Of a DNA stretch of 6,040 bases, positions 5,861 to 6,040 are shown piece by piece. Each line of letters starts with the position of its first letter. The first letter of the stretch is position 1. A program made the position numbers and the translations under genes. Origin of the DNA: an uncultured Ruminococcus sp. (GTDB taxonomy: Bacteria; Bacillota; Clostridia; Oscillospirales; Ruminococcaceae); NCBI GenBank assembly GCA_947175975.1, contig CAMWOX010000105.1, positions 1 through 6,040 on the forward strand. Reading direction: 5' to 3'. The notes beneath the pieces are model-generated. The model saw only the letters and a program-made list of their open reading frames with translations. It made no database searches and was not told where the DNA came from.

Positions 5861-5891
5861 AAAAAGAAGCTGTTGCAGAAAACAGCTTCTT
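5861..5891 (-). terminator. Hairpin terminator between the right-edge gene and trmN6
   Basis: Read on the minus strand, AAGAAGCTGTT (5891-5881), a six-base loop and AACAGCTTCTT (5874-5864) form a perfect 11-base stem. It runs into a short T tract ending at 5861. It should terminate the protein gene that stops at 5927. It ends within ten bases of the trmN6 start, so it also sits in the trmN6 leader. No convincing promoter was found between 5892 and 5926. Confidence 0.8.
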
Positions 5892-5926
5892 CGCATATTC
5901 ACATACTTATGGAAACCGGACAGCAA

Positions 5927-6040
5927 TCAGTTCTCAGCAGGTGCTTCGGGAATTTCTGGTTCTACACCATCCCATTCCGGCTCCGGCACCTCGGTTGTCT
6001 CTTCGGGCTCTGGCGGTGAAATAATTGGTCTGTTCATCAA
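5927..6040 (-). CDS. C-terminal Pro/Glu-rich tail of an unidentified protein (5' end outside window)
   Basis: The minus-strand frame is open from the window edge to a TGA at 5927-5929, giving 37 residues. It is almost entirely low-complexity Pro/Glu with some Thr: SPPEPEETTEVPEPEWDG, then VEPEIPEAPAEN at the end. Such tails are common at the ends of extracytoplasmic or cell-wall proteins such as penicillin-binding proteins, but nothing here identifies the protein. An in-frame ATG occurs at 6037, but a 36-residue free-standing gene without a visible RBS is less likely than the end of a longer gene. The proper placement of the hairpin 36 bases downstream of the stop supports a real gene end. 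Confidence 0.6.
   Translation of the reverse strand: MMNRPIISPPEPEETTEVPEPEWDGVEPEIPEAPAEN

Noticed and set aside
1..6040. CRISPR arrays, tRNA genes, transposase or phage genes
   Set aside because: I looked for regular direct repeats, tRNA-like cloverleaf signals and mobile-element proteins on both strands and saw none.

Overview
The window looks like a piece of chromosome from a low-to-moderate GC Gram-positive gut bacterium, most likely a Ruminococcus-like member of the Clostridia (Oscillospiraceae). The clues are strong AGGAGG-type ribosome binding sites, a QueH-type epoxyqueuosine reductase, a Clostridia-style amidase, and a secreted Thr-rich protein with a DxDxDG calcium-binding loop of the kind common in ruminococcal surface proteins. 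The species call is an inference from gene style, not from a marker gene.

Left part, plus strand (1-2246). The window opens with the last 60 codons of a protein whose tail resembles the tail of the large protein downstream, then a strong hairpin terminator (266-306). Next is a two-gene operon: an ECF-like sigma-70 factor (380-940), followed 12 bases later by a single-pass membrane protein (953-2185). That protein has a short cytoplasmic N-terminus, one membrane helix, a long Thr-rich linker and an extracytoplasmic calcium-loop domain. The layout is that of a sigma factor and its transmembrane anti-sigma/sensor, like SigI/RsgI in general plan, but the N-terminal domain does not look like RsgI. 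This is the most interesting part of the window. The operon ends at a hairpin terminator (2206-2244).

Middle part, minus strand (4231 down to 2247). A near-perfect sigma-A promoter (TTGACA, 17 bases, TATAAT) drives a membrane-anchored N-acetylmuramoyl-L-alanine amidase, then queH (queuosine synthesis; its RBS overlaps the amidase stop), then a small four-helix membrane protein of unknown function. This operon converges on the sigma operon.

Right part, minus strand (5858 down to 4276). trmN6 (tRNA adenine-N6 methyltransferase family) and rsmI (16S rRNA C1402 2'-O-methyltransferase) overlap by 4 bases. This is a conserved Firmicute pairing (yabB-yazA-yabC in Bacillus), here without yazA. A hairpin terminator (5861-5891) lies immediately upstream of trmN6 and follows the Pro/Glu-rich C-terminal tail of another minus-strand protein that runs off the window.

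No rRNA, tRNA, CRISPR array, insertion sequence or phage gene was seen. Most genes are ordinary housekeeping; the sigma/sensor module and its upstream paralogue are the accessory element.
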